Source of the DNA: Pelotomaculum sp. UBA4789
GTDB lineage: Bacteria; Bacillota; Desulfotomaculia; Desulfotomaculales; Pelotomaculaceae
Reading direction: 5' to 3'
DNA: 7,459 bases
NCBI GenBank assembly: GCA_002402945.1
Contig: DHGV01000070.1
Span: 9,002 to 16,460 of the forward strand
The notes below the pieces were generated by a model that made no database searches, was not told the origin of the DNA, and saw only the letters and a program-made list of their open reading frames with translations. Each line of letters opens with the position of its first letter. Positions within the stretch are counted from its first letter, which is position 1. Below, piece by piece: positions 1 through 5,531 of this stretch. The position numbers and the translations under genes are program-made.

Positions 1-608
1 GGGTGCAGGTGTTTGGACATGGCCCCGTCAGCCAGAAACTCCCACAACCCGGCCGCCTGCGTGCCCGCGTTACCCAGCCCCCACACCAGCTGTTCTGTAT
101 TTAAACCCAGCAGCCTGCCCGCCGCAGCTGCGGCGCCGAAAGTGCCGCAGGTCCCCGTCGTATGCCAGTAATAATAGTGTGAAGGAGTGACTGCCTCGCC
201 AACCCGGATCGCTGTTTCGTAGCCCACGATGACAGCCTCGATCAGCTGCCTGCCGCTGGAACCGCTCATTTCCGCCGCCGCCAGGGCAGCCGGCATCACC
301 GCGGCGCCGGCATGGATAATGGCTGACCTGTTCACGTCGTCCAGTTCCACGATATGTGAGGCCAGGCCGTTTCCCAGGGCCGCATTGAGGCAGGACGTCT
401 TCTCCCCGGTGGCCAGCAGTGTCGCCTGGGGCAGCCCCCCCTGCCCCCTGATTACCGCCAGCGCTTTTTGGGACGGTCCCAGCGGGCCGCCGGCAGCAGC
501 CGAGCCCAGCCAGTCCAGGAAAGCTGTTTTGGCGGCATGCACCGCCTCCTGCGGCAGGCCTTCATAAACTGTGCCGTTTATAAATTCAGCCAACTGAATG
601 GAGATCAA
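1..608 (-). CDS. MmgE/PrpD family protein, N-terminal part (runs off window)
   Basis: The complement of this stretch encodes 202 residues of an MmgE/PrpD-family protein, the fold of 2-methylcitrate dehydratase and cis-aconitate decarboxylase; the C-terminal half lies beyond position 1. Recognisable family blocks, in order, are HIVELDDVNRSAIIHAG (about residues 85-101), the PAALAAAE stretch, GYETAIRVGEAV (129-140), the HTTGTCGTFGAAAAAGRLLGL block (149-169) and AGLWEFLADGAMSKHLH (186-202). Together they make the family call secure. The substrate cannot be told: many members are not true methylcitrate dehydratases, and no prpB/prpC neighbour is visible. I chose TTG at 608 because AAAGGGTGG lies five bases upstream; a GTG at 617 is in frame but sits inside that site. 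The start is 35 bases past the stop of the upstream protease gene, so co-transcription is possible. The segment is visibly GC-richer than the genes to its right. Confidence 0.9.
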   Translation of the reverse strand, partial: MISIQLAEFINGTVYEGLPQEAVHAAKTAFLDWLGSAAAGGPLGPSQKALAVIRGQGGLPQATLLATGEKTSCLNAALGNGLASHIVELDDVNRSAIIHAGAAVMPAALAAAEMSGSSGRQLIEAVIVGYETAIRVGEAVTPSHYYYWHTTGTCGTFGAAAAAGRLLGLNTEQLVWGLGNAGTQAAGLWEFLADGAMSKHLH

Positions 609-613
609 AAAAA

Positions 614-622
614 CCACCCTTT
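614..622 (-). promoter_or_regulatory. Ribosome binding site fixing a TTG start
   Basis: Read on the minus strand this is AAAGGGTGG, followed by five T residues and then TTG (608-606). It is the only good Shine-Dalgarno sequence near the 5' end of the MmgE/PrpD gene and supports TTG as the start. An in-frame GTG at 617-615 overlaps the site and has no equally good signal of its own. Confidence 0.6.
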
Positions 623-643
623 ACTTAAATTTATTTGATTAAT

Positions 644-1420
644 TCATTGGTCGGGTACAGCTTCTTTTTCTGCAGCCATTGTGCTGATCAGTTCCCGTGC
701 CTCAGTTATCGATACAGCCAGACCCCTGTCCCGGCCGCCCCCGTTGTCTTTCCCCTGCAGCGTGCCAAAGATCACACCGACGACCTGCCCGTCCAGATCA
801 TAAACCGGGCTGCCGCTGTTGCCGGGGTAAATGGGGGCGTCAATGCTGAAAATCTTACCCTGTTTATCCCTGATTTTCAGGTACTGCAGTACCTGTCCCT
901 CAACCAAAATATTATTTAGCTCCAGCGGATTTCCCACGACCCTAATCTTGTCCCCCGGAGCCGGTAAATCGCTGTAGTCGACAGGTACCGCCGGCAGGCC
1001 TTCCCCCTGCAGGGCGATCACCGCCAGGTCTGCTTCCGGCCGGCTTGACCAGTGATCGGCCTTGTAAACCTTCCCGTCCGGGAAGGTTATTGACATATTC
1101 AGCGCGTCCTTGATCACATGGTAATTTGTGATGACCATACCGCCGGGATCGATATTGAAGCCGGTCCCCGACTTTTGCTCCACCGTGATTGAACCCTGCT
1201 GGCGGGAAATCACGCTAATCTGCACCACCCCCCGGGTCAGGTTGGCATCAACATTTCTCTTGAGCTGAAATGAGTTTTTCACCAGTTCTGTCAATGACAA
1301 CCTGGTAACAGGATACGCGGTCACGATGGCCAGGCCCAGGACGGCCAGGGCAGTTATAAAAGCCACGATGCGCAATAGGATAGAGTGCCGGGCTGGTTTT
1401 TCCTCAGAATCCTCCGGCAC
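644..1420 (-). CDS. Membrane-anchored trypsin-like (S1C/HtrA-type) serine protease without PDZ domain
   Basis: This is a 258-residue serine protease of the HtrA/DegP-like S1C group. Residues about 14-37 form one hydrophobic segment after a short charged N-terminus, which predicts an anchor with the protease domain outside the membrane. The catalytic triad is readable: His101 in ITNYHV, Asp131 in EADLAVI and Ser202 in GNSGSP, where the usual GNSGGP has Ser in place of the second Gly. The protein ends about 55 residues after the active Ser, so there is no PDZ domain; typical HtrA proteins of 350-450 residues carry one or two. It may act as a degradation or signalling protease of the cell envelope, but the substrate is unknown. 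The start is GTG. No ATG, GTG or TTG lies upstream before an in-frame TAA, and the start has no clear ribosome binding site. A perfect TATAAT (1438-1433) sits 12 bases before it, which would give a nearly leaderless transcript. The gene lies 71 bases after the hydrolase gene. Confidence 0.88.
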   Translation of the reverse strand: MPEDSEEKPARHSILLRIVAFITALAVLGLAIVTAYPVTRLSLTELVKNSFQLKRNVDANLTRGVVQISVISRQQGSITVEQKSGTGFNIDPGGMVITNYHVIKDALNMSITFPDGKVYKADHWSSRPEADLAVIALQGEGLPAVPVDYSDLPAPGDKIRVVGNPLELNNILVEGQVLQYLKIRDKQGKIFSIDAPIYPGNSGSPVYDLDGQVVGVIFGTLQGKDNGGGRDRGLAVSITEARELISTMAAEKEAVPDQ

Positions 1421-1491
1421 TAAATTTTCATCATTATATTTATTATCATCAGCTGCGATTGTTTTCTCACCACACTTGACTTAATGATAAA

Positions 1492-2172
1492 TCAGGAAAA
1501 GCGCTTCAGGTAGCTCTCGATGTATTCCTGTACCTTCCCCTTCGGCTCATATACACCAAAGTGCCCCTCGCATAAAATATCCGCCTTCAGGTTAAGCAGC
1601 AGCTTCATGGAATTTTTCCACTGCTTCATATCCGAGCCCCAGCTTTGGTTAAAGGGACCATGTATGTCCTGGCCAAACAGGATTCTCGTCCCCTTGATAT
1701 CCGCATACGGGCTGATCCCGCCGGGAGTGTGTCCGGGGGTAAGCGGGCAGTGCAGTGTTATATCGCCGATTACGATATCCTGGGCCGCCCCGCTGAAAGC
1801 AATATCTACGGCCACAGGCTTGTATTCGACACTGTAGTACCAGGCCGCCGTTAGTTCCGGCACCCCCTCAGATACAGCGCCGGACTCCAGTTCGTGGCAG
1901 GCGACCTTCGCGCCGAGGCCCCGAAAATACTGCAGACCCCCAATGTGATCGATATGGCCGTGTGTAACGATGACATATCTCAACAAGGAATCATCCAGGC
2001 CGAGCTTTTTTATGTTTTCCAAGATCAGTTTGCACGAGTCGCCGAGGCCGGCATCTATTAGGGCAAGCTCGCTGCCTCCATCCACCAGGTATACGCAACA
2101 GTCCCTCCTGTCAGTCGTTTCCGGGCCGCCGACCAGATAAACACGGTCACATATTTGAAAAGGTTTTTGCAC
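1492..2172 (-). CDS. Metallo-beta-lactamase-fold hydrolase
   Basis: This is a 226-residue stand-alone metallo-beta-lactamase-fold protein, about the size of glyoxalase II-like and related thioesterase-type hydrolases. The di-metal site is complete: THGHIDH gives His71, His73, Asp75 and His76; TPGHTPG gives His148; GQDIHG gives Asp169; and CEGHFG gives His204. An early IDAGLG block (39-44) matches the strand before the metal loop. There is no signal peptide or membrane segment, so it is probably cytoplasmic. The family includes hydrolases of thioesters, lactones and phosphoesters, and the sequence does not let me choose among them. The start is GTG, preceded by AGGGGGA at a good distance. It is the first gene of the leftward run, and its upstream region carries two dyads that could be operators. 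Confidence 0.9.
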   Translation of the reverse strand: MQKPFQICDRVYLVGGPETTDRRDCCVYLVDGGSELALIDAGLGDSCKLILENIKKLGLDDSLLRYVIVTHGHIDHIGGLQYFRGLGAKVACHELESGAVSEGVPELTAAWYYSVEYKPVAVDIAFSGAAQDIVIGDITLHCPLTPGHTPGGISPYADIKGTRILFGQDIHGPFNQSWGSDMKQWKNSMKLLLNLKADILCEGHFGVYEPKGKVQEYIESYLKRFS

Positions 2173-2188
2173 AGCTATCCCCCTTTTC

Positions 2189-2215
2189 TAATATAATAAT
2201 GTTCTTATTATATTA
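2189..2215. repeat. Perfect 11-bp inverted repeat upstream of the hydrolase gene
   Basis: The arms are TAATATAATAA (2189-2199) and TTATTATATTA (2205-2215) with a five-base spacer (TGTTC). The repeat ends 17 bases before the GTG start of the metallo-beta-lactamase-fold gene. Read on the minus strand, its right arm contains TATAAT (2212-2207), a candidate -10 box that would give a leader of about 28 bases. The geometry suits a dimeric repressor site over the promoter. An all-A/T dyad can also arise by chance in AT-rich spacers. Confidence 0.5.
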
Positions 2216-2227
2216 ACATATCATCCC

Positions 2228-2241
2228 CCACTATGCAGTGG
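2228..2241. repeat. Short dyad CCACT-ATGC-AGTGG
   Basis: This perfect five-base inverted repeat with a four-base centre lies 12 bases beyond the AT-rich dyad. It covers the place where a -35 box would fall for the leftward promoter whose -10 is TATAAT at 2212-2207; the hexamer there (CATAGT) is a poor -35. It could be an activator or repressor site, or chance. Confidence 0.3.
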
Positions 2242-2255
2242 ATCTGTGAGCGCTG

Positions 2256-2284
2256 TTGATCACCTTTAACTATTGTGTTATATT
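2256..2284 (+). promoter_or_regulatory. Extended -10 promoter for the Gre-domain gene
   Basis: TTGATC (2256-2261) and TATATT (2279-2284) are separated by 17 bases, and TGT directly precedes the -10 hexamer, making an extended -10. Transcription would begin near 2291, about 54 bases before the ATG at 2345. The -10 block is nearly identical (13 of 14 bases) to that before the ZIP transporter gene. Confidence 0.6.
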
Positions 2285-2333
2285 GTTTTTGCCCTGTATT
2301 GCCAGTGGAATTACCATTAAATGTTTTTGACTG

Positions 2334-2339
2334 AGGTGG
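2334..2339 (+). promoter_or_regulatory. Ribosome binding site deciding the start at 2345
   Basis: AGGTGG, within TGAGGTGG, ends five bases before the ATG at 2345. The earlier in-frame ATG at 2321 has no comparable site, so the shorter protein is preferred. Confidence 0.6.
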
Positions 2340-2344
2340 CGCAA

Positions 2345-2794
2345 ATGTCAGGAAAATTTACATTATCAAAACCAGTATTTGAAAACCTGGTCCTGCACTT
2401 AGTGAATATTGAAAACGAAAAGGAAGAGCTGGTTAAGGAGCTTTTCCCTAAGCCCTCTATGGAACGCATTAAATTCAGGCGTTTTTGGGATGAATATATT
2501 ACGGGGATCGATTTTCTGATTAAATACAAGGTAGGTATAGGGGAAAAAACGGACAGTTCATTTCCCGTTGTGATAGTTAACTGCAGAACTGAAGTGCTGG
2601 ACCTTAAGACAAAGGAAACGATCAGTTACCGGATAGTATCCCCTTATGGCAACATGAAGACCGGCGATGTGTCCTTCTTGTCGCCTATTGGGAGGTCGCT
2701 GCTGCTTAAAGAAGTTGGTGATGAGGTGGCGATCAATACGCTGGAAGGTAAACATAAATATAGGATACAATCCATCAAGCTGACTTCTTTTTAA
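2345..2794 (+). CDS. Small GreA/GreB-family C-terminal-domain protein with atypical N-terminus
   Basis: The last 75 or so residues of this 149-residue protein match the FKBP-like C-terminal domain of GreA/GreB transcription elongation factors. The landmarks are VVIVNCRTEVLDLKTKETISYRIV (75-98), the GDVSFLSPIGRSLLLKEVGDEV stretch (107-128) and a terminal GKHKYRIQSIKL. That domain normally docks on RNA polymerase. The N-terminal half is helical and charged (VFENLVLHLVNIENEKEELV at 11-30, then a second helix around 40-62). It lacks the DLSENAEY-type loop whose acidic residues reach the polymerase active centre. It may therefore bind RNA polymerase without stimulating transcript cleavage, as has been shown for some Gre-like factors; this is inference. 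I prefer ATG at 2345 over ATG at 2321 because of the ribosome binding site. The gene is monocistronic, with its own promoter and a convergent neighbour. Confidence 0.8.
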   Translation: MSGKFTLSKPVFENLVLHLVNIENEKEELVKELFPKPSMERIKFRRFWDEYITGIDFLIKYKVGIGEKTDSSFPVVIVNCRTEVLDLKTKETISYRIVSPYGNMKTGDVSFLSPIGRSLLLKEVGDEVAINTLEGKHKYRIQSIKLTSF

Positions 2795-2813
2795 AACGCA
2801 TAATTATCAGCAC

Positions 2814-2850
2814 AAGGCCCTGCTTAGAACATTATTCTACACGGGGCCTT
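2814..2850. terminator. Hairpin between convergent genes, possible bidirectional terminator
   Basis: Arms AAGGCCC (2814-2820) and GGGCCTT (2844-2850) pair. A second stem inside, TAGAA (2825-2829) with TTCTA (2835-2839), leaves a five-base loop. The structure lies 20 bases past the stop of the Gre-domain gene and includes the stop codon of the convergent MFS gene (2839-2837). Neither side has a convincing T-tract, so termination is plausible but not certain. Confidence 0.4.
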
Positions 2851-4045
2851 TCAAAATACCCTGCCCGGTTCTTTTCTTATAAAACCAGAACATTAAAATG
2901 GCCGCGGTAAATGCCATTGCCGCACCGAAGTAAAAAGGAGCCCTGTTGTCAATCTTGTCATATAACACGCCGGCAATAATACTCGCCGGCAACAGGGTGA
3001 TACCGATAAGCGAATTGTAGATGCCAAGTCCTGTACCCCTCTTGTCCTTATCTATCAGATCTGCAACCAGCGCCTTCTGCACACCGTCTGTAGCCGCACT
3101 GTAAAAGCCGTACAGTGCAAAAAGCAGGACCAGCGACACCTGATCGTTTGTCCGGCCGAAGCCGAAATAAATCAGCGCGTACAGTGCATAGCCAAAGATA
3201 ATCAGCCTTTCCCGGCCGATCCTGTCGGAAAGTATGCCGGCGGGGACAGCCATGATTACCGATACAGAGTTGTACACCAGGTATACAAGCGGTATGAACA
3301 TGGCTTGAATGCCAGAGTCGCTGGCTTTTACCAGCAGCAGGGCATCGGTGGAGTTGCCTAGGGTAAAAACGAAGGCAATGCCAAGGAATAAATAAAATTT
3401 AGCCGGAAAGTCTTTGAGAGCGATTTTCCCCGGGAGTTCAGCCTTGATCCGCCTGCCCTCCCTAATGAAAATAATTATTACCAGCACACCCAGCATACCC
3501 GGCACTGCTGATATCATAAAGACTTTACGGTAACCTCCCGGAAACAGGGCCAGCACTGCAAATGCCAGCAGCGGGCCCGCTATAGCGCCTGCATTGTCCA
3601 TAGCCTTGTGGAAACCAAAACTCCGCCCCAGCGTGCCCTTGCCTGACGACCCGGCGATCAGGCTGTCCCTGGGCGCTGTCCGGATCCCTTTGCCGACCCT
3701 TTCGGTGAGCCTGATGATCAGGACATGCAGCGGGGTTACTGCAATTGAAAACAGAGGGGATAAAACTGCCGTGATGGCATAACCCACTACCATGAAGGGC
3801 TTGTTTTTCCCAATCTTGTCGCTCCACCAGCCTGACAGGGCTTTCAGGACCGAGGCCGTGCTTTCCGCAATCCCTTCAATAAGAGAAAGCTCTGTTTTTG
3901 ACGCTCCCAAGGACAACAAAAAAAGCGGCAGGACAGCATATACCATTTTTGTCGTGGTATCTGTCAGAAAACTGGTTATGCCCGCGAAAAATATATTCAA
4001 TTCAAGGCCTAAAATCTTTTTCTGTCTTTCGGGATCAGCATTCAC
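2837..4045 (-). CDS. Major facilitator superfamily permease
   Basis: This is a 402-residue integral membrane protein with about twelve hydrophobic segments and the two-fold layout of MFS transporters. The motif-A loop after segment 2 is GWWSDKIGKNKP (72-83), and its counterpart in the second half is SDRIGRERL (273-281). The blocks LTDTTTKMVYAVLPLFLLSLG (near the N-terminus), RVGKGIRTAPRDSLIA (116-131), GRSFGFHKAMDNAGA (140-154) and YSAATDGVQKALVADL (315-330) are typical of a bacterial MFS subgroup of unknown substrate. The gene does not reveal whether it exports drugs or moves a metabolite. Of two in-frame starts, TTG (4051) directly abuts GAGGGGGA while GTG (4045) sits six bases after it, so GTG is chosen. 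It faces the Gre-domain gene, and a hairpin overlaps its stop. No strong promoter is visible upstream on the minus strand. Confidence 0.88.
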   Translation of the reverse strand: MNADPERQKKILGLELNIFFAGITSFLTDTTTKMVYAVLPLFLLSLGASKTELSLIEGIAESTASVLKALSGWWSDKIGKNKPFMVVGYAITAVLSPLFSIAVTPLHVLIIRLTERVGKGIRTAPRDSLIAGSSGKGTLGRSFGFHKAMDNAGAIAGPLLAFAVLALFPGGYRKVFMISAVPGMLGVLVIIIFIREGRRIKAELPGKIALKDFPAKFYLFLGIAFVFTLGNSTDALLLVKASDSGIQAMFIPLVYLVYNSVSVIMAVPAGILSDRIGRERLIIFGYALYALIYFGFGRTNDQVSLVLLFALYGFYSAATDGVQKALVADLIDKDKRGTGLGIYNSLIGITLLPASIIAGVLYDKIDNRAPFYFGAAMAFTAAILMFWFYKKRTGQGILKGPV

Positions 4046-4051
4046 ATCCAA

Positions 4052-4059
4052 TCCCCCTC
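4052..4059 (-). promoter_or_regulatory. Ribosome binding site deciding the MFS start
   Basis: Read on the minus strand this is GAGGGGGA. The distance to GTG (4045-4043) is six bases, which is normal. The distance to TTG (4051-4049) is zero, too close for initiation. Confidence 0.55.
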
Positions 4060-4182
4060 ACCCCATCTGCTGCAATCTAAACATTAATTGTCATCAGCAT
4101 AATATTTTACATTAGCCTTTCTCTGGCTTTCGCGCTGTTTCCTTCTGCGGGTCAGGGATAACTTCTGCATAGGGCTTTTGAT

Positions 4183-4201
4183 GACAAGAATTGTCTGACA
4201 A
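4183..4201. promoter_or_regulatory. Compound dyad upstream of the ZIP promoter, possible operator
   Basis: GACAA (4183-4187), TTGTC (4191-4195) and GACAA (4197-4201) form two overlapping inverted repeats sharing the middle arm, with spacers of three bases and one base. The set ends five bases before the -35 hexamer of the ZIP gene, where regulators of metal-uptake genes often bind. No known zinc or manganese regulator box is recognised in it. Confidence 0.35.
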
Positions 4202-4206
4202 AACTG

Positions 4207-4235
4207 TTGGCAGCTTTTTCTAATTGTGTTACATT
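4207..4235 (+). promoter_or_regulatory. Extended -10 promoter for the ZIP transporter gene
   Basis: TTGGCA (4207-4212) and TACATT (4230-4235) have a 17-base spacer, and TGT directly precedes the -10 hexamer. Transcription would begin near 4242, about 49 bases before the ATG. A GGGAGGT ribosome binding site follows at 4274-4280. The -10 context ATTGTGTTACATTG (4223-4236) is almost the same as that before the Gre-domain gene. Confidence 0.6.
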
Positions 4236-4290
4236 GAATTAACAATTTGAACAAACATGGTAATAGCATAAGCGGGAGGTCACCAGGCTG

Positions 4291-5058
4291 ATGATCACAG
4301 CAGGTGTTTACGGGTTAATCGGCGGGATAACGCTCTTTTTTGGGGCATTGATCGGAATTTATTTAAAAGTGTCCAAACAAACTGTCGGGGCTGTTATGGC
4401 ATTTGCTTCGGGCGTGCTCATATCAGCTTTAACATTTGATCTGATGGGGAATGCCTATCAAACAGGTGGCTTCGATTCAGTGTCTGTAGGATTTATCGCC
4501 GGCGCCGTGCTGTTTGTCGGCGGGGACTACCTGATCGACCGGCATGGCGGGCATTTCCGCAAACACGGGCACGGGAAAAAGCACATTAACAAGAAAGCCG
4601 CCACCAAAAATTCCATGCTTGCCAGTTCTGGGTCCGCTATCTTTTTAGGAGCTCTATTAGATGGCATCCCTGAATCAGTAGCCATCGGTGTTGGTTTGGC
4701 AGCCGGACATGGGGTTGGATTGAGCATGTTGATTGCGGTGTTTCTCAGTAACTTTCCGTAGGGGATATCCGGAGCAATGGGCACGAAGGCAGCCGGCCGC
4801 TCACCAGGTTATATAATGGCGGTTTGGGGCGCGACAATTGCAACCTCCGGCTGCGCGGCAGCATTAGGCTATAGTATTCATGATCATGCTTCCCAGGATG
4901 CCATAGCCACGACACTCGCGCTGGCAGCCGGGGCTATCCTGGCGATGATCGCCGATACGATGATGCCCGAAGCGTTTGAAGAAGGCGGGCGATTAGTAGC
5001 CCTGGTTACTGTGACGGGATTTTTAGTGGCTTTCATCATCAGCCACCTATTTGGATAG
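4291..5058 (+). pseudogene. ZIP-family metal transporter interrupted by one in-frame TAG
   Basis: Read through the TAG at 4759-4761, this encodes a 255-residue-plus-one ZIP-family transporter for uptake of zinc or another divalent metal across the membrane. Before the stop there are 156 residues: hydrophobic segments at about 4-24, 32-52 and 64-82, a His-rich loop (85-98) usual between segments 3 and 4, and segment 4 with LLDGIPESVAIG (122-133). After the stop the frame continues with GISGAMGTKAAGRSPGYIM and three more hydrophobic stretches, ending in HLFG. Nothing else is damaged. The TAG stands exactly where family members have Glu in SNFPEG, a residue of the transport metal site, so the 156-residue product should be inactive. 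A GAG-to-TAG change is the simplest cause. Readthrough, recoding, or re-initiation at ATG 4777 (GGAG two bases upstream, poor spacing) remain possible. ATG 4291 follows GGGAGGT by ten bases. Confidence 0.8.
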
Positions 5059-5066
5059 CTTGCGGG

Positions 5067-5354
5067 TTAATTCTTGTCTCCAGCTTCATCGTCTTCTGCA
5101 TCCTCTTTATCTAATTCCTCGTCCCCAGAATAATCGTAGGTAATTATCCCCTCAGCAATTTTATAAACATCCCGCTTGCCAAAGGGCAGCACTACAACCA
5201 ATTGCCAATGGTCCCCCTGCTCTAACATGTAGAAGTCCAAGAGTTCCTTAAAATACTTAAAACTAACATTCCCTAAATCAAGCTTCTCGCAGGTATTGAT
5301 CAGTTCCATAATTCTGTGTTTGGTTATCTCATCCAGCTCATGATGCGGCTTCAT
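5067..5354 (-). CDS. Small unknown protein with acidic C-terminal tail
   Basis: I do not recognise the family of this 95-residue protein. Residues 1-45 look helical (DEITKHRIMELINTCEKL, then SFKYFKELLDFYML). Residues 50-73 look like two strands (WQLVVVLPFG and VYKIAEGIITY), and the tail from 78 to 93 has 11 Asp/Glu out of 16. No signal peptide, membrane segment or metal-binding cysteine cluster is present. The ATG is well supported by AGGGAGTG six bases upstream. The gene converges on the ZIP gene, with only eight bases between the two stops, so transcripts may overlap. An AT-rich upstream region has a weak candidate promoter, TTGTTT and TATGAT 16 bases apart on the minus strand. The strong start signal and clean frame make it a real gene; its function is open. 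Confidence 0.7.
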   Translation of the reverse strand: MKPHHELDEITKHRIMELINTCEKLDLGNVSFKYFKELLDFYMLEQGDHWQLVVVLPFGKRDVYKIAEGIITYDYSGDEELDKEDAEDDEAGDKN

Positions 5355-5367
5355 TGATTACACTCCC

Positions 5368-5379
5368 TAATAATTATTA
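5368..5379. repeat. 12-bp AT palindrome in the leader of the acidic protein gene
   Basis: TAATAATTATTA is a perfect palindrome immediately upstream of the ribosome binding site of the leftward 95-residue gene. It may be an operator or simply chance in AT-rich DNA. Confidence 0.3.
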
Positions 5380-5436
5380 ATTACTTCCTTATACTTATAA
5401 TCATATCAATCCATTTTTATAAAACAATCTTTAATC

Positions 5437-5452
5437 GTAACTACTCAGCTAC
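5437..5452. repeat. Candidate left end of the IS66-type element
   Basis: GTAACTACTCAGCTAC lies in the AT-rich spacer before the DUF4338 gene. It starts with GTA, as IS66-family ends often do, and has partial dyad symmetry (GTA-CT against AG-TAC). The other end is outside the window, so no terminal inverted repeat or target duplication can be matched. This is a guess about where the element begins. Confidence 0.2.
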
Positions 5453-5531
5453 ATAAAATAATTTTCTTAAATGACGCCTCAATAGAAAAATAGTCCTGGA
5501 CTCAGAGCTGCAAATCATGTAATATGGAAAC

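Noticed and set aside
229..567. Open frame on the plus strand at the left edge
   Set aside because: It is the reverse of the GC-rich MmgE/PrpD coding sequence; the minus-strand frame has clear family motifs.
635..919. Open frame on the plus strand opposite the protease gene
   Set aside because: It lies wholly antisense to a protease with a complete catalytic triad, and its translation has no recognisable domain.
4777..5058. A separate small membrane protein starting at ATG 4777
   Set aside because: It is in the same frame as the ZIP gene, continues its family sequence, and its GGAG is only two bases from the ATG.
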